Shown: positions 43,320 through 57,900 of the stretch, piece after piece
Numbering within the stretch: position 1 is the stretch's first letter
How the letters are laid out: each line of letters begins with the position of its first letter
Assembly (NCBI GenBank): GCA_958299035.1
Contig: CATQJL010000112.1
Coordinates: 50,884,491 to 50,948,490, forward strand
DNA from: Cylicocyclus nassatus
Lineage: Eukaryota > Nematoda > Chromadorea > Rhabditida > Strongylidae
Direction of reading: 5' to 3'
Length of the DNA stretch: 64,000 nt
The notes under the pieces: generated by a model
The model's database searches: none
What the model saw: only the letters and a program-made list of their open reading frames with translations
What the model was told of the DNA's origin: nothing
Program-made: the position numbers and the translations under genes

Positions 43320-45660
43320 GCAAGACGAAGCCGAACTCACTAATTTATCGAAGGATATTGTGAAGCTGACTGCACCTCAAAACGGTCCTCCGCACCATGA
43401 ATTCCATACACTTTCATGTCATCAGCATATATGTGAATCTTTACTTTTTGTGAGGTGCGAAGCAAGGCCGGTAATTACAATGTATAAAAAACAAAGAGAA
43501 TAGGAGAAACTCCTCCTACAGGGACAATGCTTGTGCAACAATAAATTTTTCAGTGCTTGTCCTGAACTCTAACGGTCACGTAATGATCGTGCAAGTAAGA
43601 TGTAAATCGGGATAGGATTCCTCCCCTGTTTTACTTAGGCAAAAGCCGCCGCAGAATGTGCCGCGCGGCAGTGGTCCTGTGCGGAAAGCACTACGGTCGT
43701 GCGAATCGTCCTACACCCGCTTTCGATAGGTCTACGTATAGCAGATCAGCACATCTATTGCAATTCAAGGCGAGAGTTCAGCCATAAATGTTATGCGACC
43801 ATATTAGTTGTCATAAAAGCTTCATTAACGAATCCATGCTGATCAGCAGGGACCAGGTCAGATCTGTTGATCCAAGACAAAAGTTTATCACGGATATGCT
43901 AGGTTGCACATAAGTCTTGCAAGTTATTTCGTCATTTTTCTCTCTTTGAGCGTTTTTTGAGCGTTTGTATAGGTAGTTTTTGAGCTTCATTTTTTTTCGT
44001 TTGTATAGGTAGTTTTTGAGCTTAATTTTTGAGCGTGATGTATAGGTAGTAGGCTACAAATGTACTCAAAAAGTTTGGTTTTGGTGGCGAAGTGGAGAAA
44101 ATTCATGCATTTTTCGAAAGGTGGTCAAGTACGAAATTACAGGGTCAGAAAACCAGAGCTAAACCCGTTTTCGGTCTGAATCGAACACATCAAGCCGAAA
44201 CTATACGGGTCATTAGAGATTCCTCTATTCAACAATCTGGGTATAGCTTCGGCTCGATTTCTTTGATTCCGACTGAGAACGGGTTATTTATTGTGTTCTG
44301 ACCAATTCAACCTCGAACTTGAACACCTTTCAAAAAAAAAGCGTAAGATGAATGATCAAAGAATGCATCACAGTCAGAAGGAGAACAGTTACGAGACAAG
44401 CCGCAAAACTTATGTGCCAACCCAATACTTCTCCATCACTTTTGCAACTGCCGGTATAAGACTGATAGGGCAATATTCTCTCACCAGCTTGGTACCCTGG
44501 ACCTGGATAGCTGTCACAAATGTATGCTTCCATAGTACAGGGACCTCACCTAATAGCATGGAATTGAATGTGTGTGTGTCAGAGTAATAGCCAGCGATGA
44601 GGCACATTTCTTATATACAATTTGGGATATACCATCATAAGTTTCAGTAGCGGAGCTTTTGATCTGTCTTGAAATTCATCGCACTTCAAACGATTCAAAA
44701 AAATATAGAGGAAATTTAACTCACTTTTGGCACTTGCAGTTATCTTCAGATGCAGCAAAACTGTTTCCAGAATTGAAGACACTGGCAAAGTTCTCTCCAA
44801 AAGTTTTCACCTTATCGGGATTGCTTTAAAATTGGACACCAAGCTCATCTTCAAGAGTGAGCAGGTTGAACTTGGCCTCATTTTTGCATTGATATAAAGA
44901 AGGCTTCAAGGAGACTTAAGTGCAGGCCGACACCCACGAATAGACAGAAACTTTTTCATATTTTAGTCAATGTTTGAGCAAACTTCCTTATACGGATCAA
45001 CATGCAAAGGATCGCAATGTTTTTCAAAAAGTCGGCACTTTTGCAGGTTTAGTGCTTGTGTATATGGAGGCAATTCAGCATTAGCCAAACTTGGAATTTT
45101 TAACGGAACAACTATACTGATAACTTTCTATAATATTTTACAAAATCTTTCATATACATCGGAACACATCTATATTGATCAAACTAAGCCAATCAGTTTC
45201 AGAAACTGATCATTCAAAGCATTGTAGTTAACTTGGTGAAAGTCAGGAACCGGAAATGGAAGGGTGGAGAATTTGGAAATATCAAGCACTTCAGAACGAA
45301 TCCCATGGTCAAGAGCAAAGTGTTGGAAACAGGCTCGTATTGAAAAGCACTAGGTTAAAAGTATGTCTTTCATTAAGGTAGATGTAATATGTACGAGTTT
45401 ATTTCTAATATAACAAGTCAAAAATGATGCAGATGCGCTATTCAAAGCTTTTGAATTCACTCAGTCAATCTGTAAGTTGATATCTCCAAGTATGACAGAT
45501 TCAACATTCTCACTAACGAGAGCAAAAATACTGATTATATGCAAAAGACCGTCATCATTCTTAGTAGAATTGGGTGGGCGGTAAACGGTTAAAAAACGTG
45601 TACGATTAATACGATCAACGTACTCAATATTCTGACAGACCAGAATCTTAAAGTTCACAG
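43320..45660 (-). pseudogene. Decayed non-LTR retrotransposon (LINE, CR1/Jockey-like) with endonuclease and RT
   Basis: Minus-strand pieces in the right order: endonuclease core VYRPPNST and VILGDINLQID (45658-45461); a spacer; the RT start WKHTFVTAI and YCPISLIPAVAKVMEK (44607-44410); SDLVPADQHGFVN near 43850; VPVGGVSPILF (about 43540); and the catalytic YADDMKVYG (about 43415). A KDLGVYVD thumb-like piece follows at about 43200. Stops and frameshifts separate them. It lies downstream of cathepsin B-like gene 2 on the same strand. Only a dead copy is visible; the 3' tail is not defined. Confidence 0.78.
43962..44050. repeat. 36-bp tandem repeat, about 2.5 units
   Basis: TGTATAGGTAGTTTTTGAGCTT repeats at 43966, 44002 and, shortened, 44039. 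It interrupts the LINE region. Confidence 0.7.
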
Positions 45661-45967
45661 TAAGCTAATCAGATTTCTAAGATGCTACAGATGTTTTGAC
45701 TGCTTGTTATAAGGTACCACCTTGAGCTTTTTTCTCGATTAATCAAAATATTGCCTGTTTGCTGCGGTAGCGGAAGCTGATTTTTAAAGAACCTAATATT
45801 TTAATAAGCACTAGAAGTTTTGCGTAGTCTGCACTGAAAATGACGCAGATAGGTAAGGGAGGGAAGGAAAGTAGGATAGTATTGCATTAACTAGACTTGT
45901 AGAAAGTGAGCACTTCATGATTTTATGTACTAGTCGTAATTGATGCTCTCTTACTGTCTACAAAGAT

Positions 45968-48900
45968 TTATCTATAGATTTTGTGGCTCTTGATTCTCTC
46001 AAGATCAATGTGTCCGCCTATGATATTTGCTTCAATTTCGCACTCATTTGTGCCACGGACTATGCGGAAAGACCCTAAAGACACTCAATATGTTGTTCAT
46101 ACGAACACGAATACGAAAATTGAGATAGTGCCCACCGTTTTCGCCCCAGTCGGTGTTCCATGAGTTAATAGCCAACCAGTACTTCTTACCTCCTCTTTCT
46201 TCACCCCATCCAATAATTTTAACAACATGCCCTTTTTCGTCTTCAGTACCCCAAGTGTGCTAAAACGATAAACATGGTGTTCCGATTTAACGCTGTCTAT
46301 AGGAATTTGACCTGACCTTGTAAATTCCCCTCCAATACGAGCTAAAATCGCTCCAAACGTTCATACTTGCCACTACTGGTCCGTTCGTCATTATTTCTCT
46401 CTGGATATCATTTTCGTTCGCCACGACAGAGTACCAAGTGCTTCCTGGAAACTTGAGATGTTGACTTTTATTGTCTTTTTTTCAAAGAATCATGCAATTT
46501 AGATAGCAGCTTTTCGCGGGAGCGATGAGACTTTAATGAATAGTCGCATGCAAATGCAGGAAGGAGATAGAAGCCACTGACATCACTGTGAGAACCAGCG
46601 GGGACACAGTTGGCAGAAATGATAGTTTAGATTACATGTCGTAATTTACTTTGAACTAACACTTTTCGGACTGCTGCTGTACATGGTGCAGCATGCAGCT
46701 TTGTAGGGTCTTATGAATCTTACAGAGTTTTGTTACACTTCAAAGAATTCAAGTCAAAGGTCTAGGTCCGTGCTTTATGATAATTTTATGGAGCTGTGCC
46801 GCAACATCCCTTCAGGAGATACGAAGACAAACGTAGTGCGGCAACGTGAACGAGCCTGCGACGGCGCAATTTCTACTTACCTTTCAAAAAAGCGGCATTT
46901 ATGGCATCGATGTATACCGTGTGCGACATAGGATTCACTAATCGATTTTGCTTTTATATATTTCCATCTTCCAGAAAAACGCATTAGTCCTTCTTATGTT
47001 AGATCACAAAATACAAAGGTTTCAAATTTATTCGGAACTTTGGGTATGGAGCTTATCTGACATGCTGATCAAAGATATAGTGCTTGTTCCACGAAATTAG
47101 GTCACTTTTTTGACTAGAGAACAAAAGTGCATGCATTCTTGCTGCGATTTCGCGGTGCGCGACGTATTAACATTCCAATTAAGATTTTCCTGCATCTCAG
47201 AATAATGAACTAATCAAATTTAAAATAAAGTTAACTAATATAATGAAGCATGCTTTGTATAAAACGAAAGTGAGAGTGTTACAACACTCTAAAATAGTAG
47301 ACGGTTTTCTACTAGCTATTCACCCTTAACCAAAACGAAGTTTGCCAAATGGTACAGGCTCCGTGATTCTGACTCATCCGCAACAACATCCACTGCGCTG
47401 CAGTTGCATTTTGAATGCAGCCGAGGAGATAAGATCATAAATCAACAGCCTTCTACTTCCCCTTGTAAAGACAATGCTGCCTTTACATATCGCTCAAATA
47501 CCTCCTGTTGTCTAGAGTCGAAGTCGCTTATCGAACTACTCGCTTCTGATTAGCCCTGCAAACTACAGCTGCCATTTATAAAAATGTTCGAGAAGATTAC
47601 ATTTTATTAACGGTCACTGTCCTCAGATTTGCATAGGCATTTGTGTGTAATACTTACAGGCCCGGCTTTGTTAGCCGCAGAGGTATGAGGCGCAAGATTT
47701 ACAGCGGTAAATATACGCGCACCACGTGCGCGCTCGCTCAATTGATACTGCTCCTGCGCCATCCACCTGAATAGCTTTTGCGGTAAAGTCGTTTCTCAAA
47801 TGCATCATGAAACTATCATTTGATTAAATTGATACATCATTCTCGAGGTTAAAAAGGATTACATGATTAACCGGCTGCTTGAAGAAGAGTTACTAAAGTT
47901 TGTGTCTCGAGATCAGGGCTCGGCACGAGGTGGCTTACAAGCAAGCTGGATATCGTTTTTGGTACGAAAAGCAAAGGGGGTTTCGTTTTTGTGATCGAAG
48001 AGACACGGAAAATTGGCGACGGCGACCTTTTTTTTAAGTCGACGTTTCGTTTTTTGGGGGATTTTGGGGAATTTTTCAGGTTTTTAGAGGAAATTTGGTT
48101 GAGGGTCAAAGGGGACTTCGTAAAAATTCCCAAAAGTCAAGCGGGACTTCGTTTTTTCCATTTTCATCTAACCACCTCGTGCCGAGCCCTGCTCGAGATT
48201 GGACGAAAGCGCAAAGTAGAAAAAATTTGCTGCAAAATATCGCTTAATTTTGTATTCTTTTCTTGTGATGTTCTTCGTCAGTCATTGCAAAACACTCTCG
48301 CAAAAATTCCGAGGTTGTCTACTTACCATAGAATTTGTCCTCTTCGTACTCCTTTTCGTAAGTGAGTTGACAGGTTTTACGGCATACTGGTGTTTCATGT
48401 TTTGTACAATAACCGTAGTAGGTTTGATTCGCGTGTCTTCCGCATGGGTATAATGCATACGGCTTGCAACAATTCTGAACATATTTACCCTTGTTATATC
48501 TCAAAGACAGTTTACCAGTGCTCGGCACAGATGGCTTACGAAGCATGCTGGATATTGTTTGGGGGTGAAAGTGGAATAATGGAATATCGTTTTTACAGAA
48601 TCCGGGGTTGAGGCCATAAAAAGGCACATATCAGCTTTGTGCTATATATGAGAAAATCGCTAATTCCTTCGCGAAAAAAAATGAAATCTCAGAATTGATT
48701 AAGGATTTGTTTAGTATTTATTGCGATCACAGAAGGCAATTATATTGGTTAACTTTGAGAAGTAGTCAACATTACGCCTATCAAGTCGAAGAAATTTTTA
48801 CACCCCTCCGCCTGACGAACAAACCCTTCTATAATATAACGCAAATTATCCCATCGCTAGTGTCATATATATATATATCATTCGCTTACATGCTTCTAAC

Positions 48901-51900
48901 TTTCATAGCCGTAAAACTCCTTTCTTTTACTTCACCTCCTCACTGTTTGTAGACGTCGGCAGTGCTGATCACTGCTCGATCGCCTTCATTCTTTGCAAAA
49001 CTAACAATAAACTAACCAACAAAACTAATAATATGAAAAATTGAAAAAACTATGTGAAGTGGAGTTGCTGCAAACTTTATCAGAGTTAGGTGGCTTTCAA
49101 GCTACCTGGAGAGCCACCTTTGTTGGTTAGAGCAAGAAAGTCATAAATTTCCCTCCATGTACTTTTCAAAATTCTTTACATAACTTTAATCTACATTCAG
49201 AACCCTACAAGCGAGCTTTTGAACCTCTCAAATCCCTCCTCCCCGCCTAGTTAAGTCTTCTAAGATTGGATGCATTCTGCACTAAGTGCCAGACACAGCA
49301 TACCGCTTCGGATAATTCCCACATCATTAGGTTATTCATCTTCTTTTCAATAAATTATGCATTCTATTCTGTTTTTCTTTGTTATCCATGTTAAGTTTTT
49401 TCACATGTCATATGGGATGTCGTATTTTTATTATGAAGTCAGCAGGGACTTCCGTCTGCCAAAGTCACCTCGTAACCGTGATTATTACTCACCCTCTCGC
49501 GATAACTGCCTCCAGTCACTAGACCAGACTCCTTGAAGTAGTTCCAAGCCTTAGCCACATAACCTCCATCACACCTTGGAAGGAATGAAATAAGCTAGGA
49601 TACTCATAAGGATAGGATAATAAGCTCATTTAAAACGAAAGTATTTTTCGTCGAAGTGGGAATTCAAGGTGAGATTATCTCTGTAGTCAATAATGAATGC
49701 TGATCTCTAAACTTGATTCTCATCTGCTGAAAGCCTTGTTGAAACACAGCTACTATTTCGTAATGGCTGTATGTGAGCACAGCGGCACTCCATGGCTCTG
49801 TGCAAGTATGCTCGCTCATCGCACTGAACCTTCCCTCAGCGAGTATTTTCGCTATTTTTTGAAATTTTTCAGTCTTTCGCTTTTCTCAATGCCAAACACG
49901 AGGTAGAAATTTGATAATATGCTTAACAATATCTCATCTCAAACGTCCAGCTCCGATGAAAGATACATTTCAGTATTATGAATGTTTACCCATTTCCGCA
50001 AGATCCACAGCAAGCAAGTAAATCAGTGTCCGAAATGTGCACCTTAATTAAACAATGTTTTAGATTAGATGCACCGACGAATAACAAGTATGCGCTTACG
50101 GCATAGATTACGATTTCTGAGGCCATCCAGAGAGCCGGGGCAAAAGAAAGCTCTGATTAAACGCGCAAAGGGTCTGATCATCAGAGTCATTTGATGCCGT
50201 AAGTTTTTAAGCACTTTGTTGTTGTGCGAACTCATTTTCTTGAAACGAGATTGTGTCAAGTCAAATATAGGTCGAGAAGCGGAAATTAATTTCAATTAAG
50301 TGTCGAAAGATTGGCCACGTTTCATTTGGTTTTAGCCCTAGGCCTATGATGTCAAAGTTCCAGTCAATCTAGTCTTTCAATCTTGAAAACGTTACCACTC
50401 AGTTCTCATCAATACGAACACTCCTTTTGGGAGAGTTTGGATCTTACATATAGCTGAAACATATAAACAGGGCTGTGTGGCGTAGTCAGCTTTTTAAACG
50501 CAGATGCTCGAAAATCTATCGTGATAGATAAAGCATTTGGACAAGAGGGGTATTTTCAAACTGCGACGGTTATTTATTCGTATATTCGTGCGGTCCTGCA
50601 TCTTGAAAATCTAGAGTTTGTACGCCCCGACAAAATGTAAGTTGAAATGAAGTTATCATTTTATCTTCAAAACATGTCAAACAGAAAAATCGCAAAATCG
50701 GAAAGAATTTTTTTTTCAAAGTGGATGTACAGTATACTTGGGTAATTCGATAATTTTTCATCGAATGAATGAATATCGAATAAATTCAAAAACAAAAAAT
50801 CTCGAATAAACGAATATCGAATAAATTCGGAAAATCAAAAACATCGAATGAATGAATTCCGAATAAATTCGGAAAATCAAAAATATCAAATGAATGAATA
50901 TCGAATATATTCGAACATTGGAAGTCGAATTTCGAATAAATATTCGAGTGATTTATCGAATAACTAAAGCAATCACATCTCAAACTTGCCGACATATCTG
51001 GCTAAAGCCGATCCAATTATAATCAGCCCCCTAGTATCCCCTATACCAACTCCTAGCTCAAGGTTTTTTCAAAAATCGGTGAAATCGATGGTAAATTTTA
51101 TTTTTTATCAGCGCCCTCATTTACCCCTCTACCAACTCCCAGCCCCGCAGCTCAAACTTCTCCATAAATCGATAAAATCGATAAAGTAAATTTTTATTCA
51201 TAATCCGTGAAGGTGCACATGCCAGCTTTGAGCGGTCGCGCGCGTCGTGTAAGCGGCTGCACTTCGTGATCCTTGCGCGTTATGCACCGCACGGGTAAGA
51301 ACCGCATTTATACACCTTGATCCTGCGGCTTTGTTCGACAGCAGATCTTATTTGTCAGGCTTCCACTGGATTTCAAAGACGTTTAGCAGAGTAAAGATAA
51401 AATTGGCTGGAGCTAAAAACAAAAAATAAGAAACATTGCAAATTGATGTAAGCACCTAACGAGCTGTTCGGATTCATAGCGCTAGGTGTGCGACCTTGTG
51501 AAGCAATAAGGTGGCCACATATGTACTTAAATTCCACAAATGCTGCGATACATTGCCTGTTCATCGGAGACTTTCGTCTTGTGTGGTATACGCTAGTCGT
51601 AGACGAAGGCATGTGTTTTCCTCCGCGAAGCGAGCACGAATGCTCCTATAACCCCGGGCATACTGCAGGCATTTCAGTGGCGACGTGGTATGGCAATACT
51701 CAAATTGTCCAAAACTATTCTGAAAGTACAAAATGTAGGGCATCTATCATTTTAGTATGTTGTACACGCTAAATATTTGTGGTAAACTGCCATTACATCT
51801 GAAGACATCTCGTAACTGGCAAATCGCGTACGGCGATCTAAGCGTCTAACCCTGCACTACAACTGCGATGTCCTTTACTCAGTATACACCAATTCGCAAA

Positions 51901-54900
51901 AAACTCCAAGGTAACAAATAGGCAGTTTTGAAATGATTTATGCGAGCAAGAGTGCTCACTAGTGTGGGCTTTGCATACCGCAAGCATGAGCAATGCAAAA
52001 AAAGAAGAACAGCCATTTCAATTCAGTATGAACTCAGAACATGAGCTTGAATTTGATATCTTCTTTGCTGATTTGGTGCCAATAGCAGTGCGAACAATCT
52101 CACTGATCGAGAAAACATCAATTAAACTTATGATTTTTTTACTGTCGCAAGCAGTCGGAAAAATGCGACTCTCCATACAGTTCAAAGGTATACCGGTTGC
52201 AAAAGATGCACTACCGAGTTTTGCGAAAAAAACGCGAACGAAGTGAGCTTGAAACTCAGCATTTGTCTCTGCAACAAAGTCGAATAATCTGAATACGAAG
52301 TACATTCGAATACGAATTCGAATAAACATTCGAATAAAACATTCGAATAAAATCATTCGAAACCCCGTTTTTTGATTATTCGAGTTTTCGAATAATATTC
52401 GAAACCCTGTTTTTTGATTATTCGAGTTTCGAATTTTATTCGAAACCCCGTTTTCTCAATTATTCGAGTTTCGAATATTATTCGAAAATGGAAGAACTCC
52501 GAATATCGAATTTCGAATACGAATATATTCGAATGTTTTAATCGAATGATCGAATTTCTATTTGATTCGGACCCAAGTATAATGTACAGTTAGATTTATA
52601 CGTCTCGTTCGAAATGATTCGGCACAAAGAAAAACCGTTTAGTGCGTAGTGTGCTTATTGTTGTTGTTGATAGATATTAATCAGGCATTTTGAGGTGAAA
52701 CTATCAATACCTTAACAGACTAAAGCAACGTTGGTGGGAGAACAATTTTTTGTGTTCGCTCAGACCCTTATGTACTACCCCGTCGGAGAGGTCAGGGAAT
52801 CTGTGAGCCAACCTTAAAGGTGCGGCTCGGCGGAAAGACAACTCTTGGAAATTTTCATTCGCATTCCCCTGGATGAGCTAAGTCCAAGGCTGTGCTTTGC
52901 AGCTTCAAAAGATATTGATAGCCTGCTTTTCCAGACGTGAGAAGTGCTGTTGGGGCAGGTCGTTAAAGTAATTGCTCTAGCCAATAACCCAGTTGCCGTC
53001 AAGATAGGTACGATGTCTCCACTCACGAGCCAATCGCGCTCTAGAGGAGGCGTACGCCGTGCACTCAAATAGCACTTTTACGTGCGGATTTTGATACCTT
53101 TGAAGCTGCAAAGCACTCGTGGACTTAGCTCATCCAGCGGGACCGAGAACGATGAGTATCCCAAAGTCGTCATCCGCCGAGCCGCTGCCTTAATCTTCAA
53201 CGCCTATAGTCATGCACTTTTTGGTGCTTGCCCATTTTTTGGTAACTTGATTGTCAGCATATGTCCAAAGTCGTACCATTTTATAAACTACGTTTTTGAT
53301 GTTTTTAAAAACCGCATCACTTCTCTGAAGTCATCTATTTTTTTATGCTGATAAAAACTTTGCAAAGATGTACCGATTAGCCGACAGCAATGAGTGGTTT
53401 TTGAGAAGAACAAGTGAAGTCTTGAAGTGATTGACCATGTTCGCCCCAACTCACTTTCGCGATGTGGCTCATTCTAGATTTCGCAATTCTTGATTTTTCA
53501 TTTTCGCATCAGGGCCCTGATGTATTGAATTCTTTGCACGCTTCGGTCACATCGTTTTTCTTCATTTCTTATCGTTAGTCTTCTATTGTGATAACCGAGT
53601 TGGAAAAAAGCAAGTTTTAGGGGTCACAGAAAACACCAAAATCTATAGCGCAGATAGCAGTTATTCAATTGTAGGAGAAGGAAAGTTGAGCCACTTGAAA
53701 AATATACATCCTCGGTTTGCATGACTACTCTGTCCGGCGGATGCACGCGTGTGGAAGGCTCTAGCTTCAAGCATCCATGACAATGGTCAAGCGTGAGGTC
53801 AGACAGGGCCGCCTTAGGGCCACATCTATTGACATCCTCGCCGGGGAGAGGATTCAGCTTAAAAGAAAAGCTTCATATCCTAAAGCTCCAGATATCTGGA
53901 TTTCAAGTTGTCTACCTATCCGTAAGTATTTCTACTATCCTTTACTATGAACACATTGAACAGGAGCGAGAAGCTGTACAAGCCACATTTTCCTGATTTC
54001 CATACGATCTTCTGATAATCCCCAGCGCCCGACCGTCATTCGTTCAAGATCATTTTTCTTTTTTTGGTGTTAATGAAAATGCGCCAAAGTTTCACTGATT
54101 ATCTAACCAAACAGTGCTAAGCATCCTTTTGATAAGAACAAGTGATATGTTGGAATTATGAAATTTGCGATGAATTAAGTCGAATGTTGGGGTTTATCAA
54201 AAAATTCGACTTTTCAAAAACTCATCTGTTCTTATCAGCAACATGTTTAGCACTGTTGTGTTAGATGTTAAGCACAACCTTGGAATAACTTGAAAAAGGA
54301 GAATGACTTTGAATAAAAGACGGTTGGCCACCGGAAATCAAGGTATACAGCGTGAAATCCAGATATCTAAAACTTCAAGATTTGAAGCTTTCTTTCTAAG
54401 CTGCGATCCCCTCCCCAGCGGGGATGCCAATGCATGCGGCTTTTAGAGAAACTTATATTAAAAGAGAAAATGGAGTACTACTTCCAATGGGATGGATCGA
54501 TCTGGACGAGAAGAAATGACTCCTGACATCAAAAGCTGGATTAACGCTTCAAAAGATTTTTCATTCATTTTTTTGCTGATGTCAAATAAGCAACAAAGCA
54601 AACATGGCTGTACTTCTCACAAGAATTTGCGATAAATCTGTTACTTTTACTACATCTAACCTTTATTTGAATATCACTTTGAGTGAAAGTATCACTTATT
54701 TTTACGCTAAGCCCACTCTTGAACATTATCGAACAGAAAATGCAACCGTTGCGACTAAAGCTGATCCTATCCCATTCAGGGCTAGGTACAGGTTATGAAA
54801 GCACGCTTGTTCTTCGTTTTGGCGGCAAAAAGGGAAGATTATTGCAAAATCTTGTACTACTATGCGGACCCAACAAAGTCAGACCACTCTTAAAACTTAC

Positions 54901-57900
54901 CCTCTGTTTCACTGGAGTTGGCTGCTGGAGGGCGGGGTTCAGGTCGATTGGAGAGCACGCACGCGAGGGAGATGCAGAGCCTCCTCTCCATAATTATGTG
55001 CTCTCTTATCGGTCGAGACCCGCCCTCCAGCCGCCAACTCTAGTGAAATAGAGGGCATGACGCAAACCCCTTCCTGGATTTATTGCCATACAGTGCTACT
55101 AAAGTGCGGTTCATAATTGTACGAACACCCAAAATTTTGTAAGTTTTTGGACTTTTTGGGAGAAACTTAAAAAGCCGTTGGTACCATGCGATAGAACACA
55201 GCCGAAAACGGTATATGATTCATAAGAATGGAAATCGATGTCAACTGTAGGAGTGTTTTTGCGCCCAATGCGAATTTTTAGCGGTTCATAATTATACGAA
55301 CACCTCAAACAAAGGTCCATTTTTCATTCAAGATTGCAATTATTTGAGTCCAAATTTTTTGTAGAGTTACAGTGACAAAGTCTGACATATCTGCTATACA
55401 CTAAACCCAGTGCATTTTAAAACGAGGACCGTTACTTTTTTTAAAAGCTCTAAATGCTTTTGGAGTGATTGCTCTCCAAAAACATCCGTTCTTCTGTGGT
55501 TTACGCGCTCTAATTAGCTTCTACCAAAGCTATGAGATGAAATAAGTTCTTACGATAGGTATTTTGTTTGGCGCTTGGAACATCTTTGCGTTTGCGTGCC
55601 GTTTTTCAACCAGGTTCCAACCTTACTTCAGATTTAGCACAATTTCGAGCCTCAAAACTCAGCTTCTGAAGCCGTACAATGAAGTAAGCATATGGTATAG
55701 TTTACAAAACTGTTTATTTGGCTAGAAAAAATCAGCAGCGTTGAGCGTTTGTTTTGGCCACGCAGACGTCATTTCACCAAAAACACTGTTTTTACTATTG
55801 CAATCACACCTCTATTTGGTTTGTAGCTCCGCAGGCTCAAGATCAGTTCTACAAAAAACCCAAAAACTTTGGCACAGAAACATTATCACGCAAGCAATGC
55901 AGCTGCTTCATATCAAATGTTTGCGCAAGAGAGAAGCTGAGTTTTGAGGCTCGAAATCGTGCTAACTCTGTGGTAAGGTTGGAACTTGGTTGAAAAACGG
56001 CACGAAAACGCAAAGATGTTCCAAGCGTCAAACAAAATACCTATCGCAAGAGCTTATTTCATCTCATAGCTTTGGTAGAAGCTAATTAGAGTTCGTAAAT
56101 CACAGAAGAATGGATGTTTTTGGAGCCCAATCACTCCAAAAGCATTTAGAGCCTTCTGAAAAAAGTAACGGTCCTTGTTTTGAACTGCACTGGGTTCAGT
56201 TTGTAGTAGATATGTCGGACTTTGTTGCTGTAACTCTACAAAAAATTTGGACTCAAACGATTGCAATCTTAAATGAAAAATGGACCTTTGTTTGAGGTGT
56301 TCGTATAATTATGAACCGCTAAAAATTTGCATTAGGCGCAAAAACTCTCCTACAATTGACATGGATTTCCATTCTTATGGATCATATACCGTTTTCGGCC
56401 GTGTTCTATCGCGTGGTACCAACGGCTTTTTGAGTTTCTCCCAAAAAGTCCGAAAACTTACAGAATTTTGGGTGTTCGTATAATTATGAACCGCACTTTA
56501 TAACGCTTAGGCCGTCGTGAGACACTGCTTTGACTTTACATATCTGATAGATGTTTTGTTGGAATCAAAGACAGTAAGTGATCAAGTTTTTTGAAGAGAT
56601 TTATCTAAATCATTCCCTTTCTTGTTAAAGCTAAGATTACTTTTAATGTCGCGCACAGTGGACAAGTTTCAGTTGGATCGCCTTTTTGTTTGCACATTGT
56701 TACAGAGTGAGCGGACTGCTTCTAGGTACCCGTAAAGATGAGTTTTCCTTCGTTAGTTCATTTTCCCCTCGTTTTGTTCACGCCTACTTCATGGTTCCAA
56801 GAAGCCGCTGCGTAGTTTGACATTTGTTTTGGGAGGAGCATAAACAGTTCTAGAACACATGAAGATCTGAGCAAAAATAACGAAGAATGAGCGAGTGCAC
56901 GAAGACGCGTTACAGGGTATCTGGAACAAAATGGTGTTATTTTTTCAACCCCGCTTCATGTTCGCAGCTTTCTCATTACAAGGAGAAGCGAGGTAGAAGA
57001 AAAGAAATGGATGAGCGATGATATGGAAAAAGGAAAGGAGTGAGAATGAACAAAAATGAAACTCACAAGGGAAGTCCGATTAATCGAAGTGGCCTTTCCG
57101 AATGAGTCATATCCGTCTTGAAGAGCGTTAAACGCTGATTCCGAATCTGATTTTATTGTCTGCCGAGCGCCTCTGCATGCCGAGTTATAAATGTTTTTTG
57201 AAGCGAAACTGAACGCAGAATTCAAGTAAAATTAACTATTACGGACTTTTCAGCGCCTAAACAGAGCAACATGTTGAATGAGTATTTTGGACAGAAGGTA
57301 TCCTTCAAAATGGAGTGTTCTGATAACCAACATTGGACCATTTAGCAATTCTAACAAATTTTGCTATAATTACGCATTCATTTTTTCAACTCAAACGCTC
57401 ATAACTCGGCGTCCAGAGGCGCCCGGCAGATAACGAAAACAGATTTGGAATCAGCGTTTAACGCTCTTCAAAATAGTGTGCGACCCATTTGGAAAGGCCA
57501 CTTCGACTAATCCGACCTCCTTTGTCAGAAAAAAAAGAAAAATTCGGATTTCCACATCTTGAGATTTGCTGGCATGCACTAACTCAAGATGCTGTACCTT
57601 GTATGCAGCTACGTTAAACGTTGCTCACAACTGAATAGTGCTAAAATCAAGGTTGCGGACGGCAGAGACGGAGATAGCGTGGCATAGTTCATATGATCAT
57701 AGAAAATGTCTGTGTTTTGGACAATATTTGTCAAGCTGAAAAGACAACCTGATAACATTTGACGCTTTGCCTAATATCCAAAGAATAAAGGCCAGATGCT
57801 AATCTAGAGAAAAGAACTTGATAAAGTGTTAAAAAATCAGGGTTGAAGCTTTTTTAAAACTTACAGTACGCCTTGCCTGTGATTCAATGCACAAACGATC

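Noticed and set aside
50065..50295. Minus-strand open frame just upstream of the VHISDTDLL exon, considered as the active-site exon of cathepsin B-like gene 2
   Set aside because: The real active-site exon is at 57865-57938 with matching length and phase.
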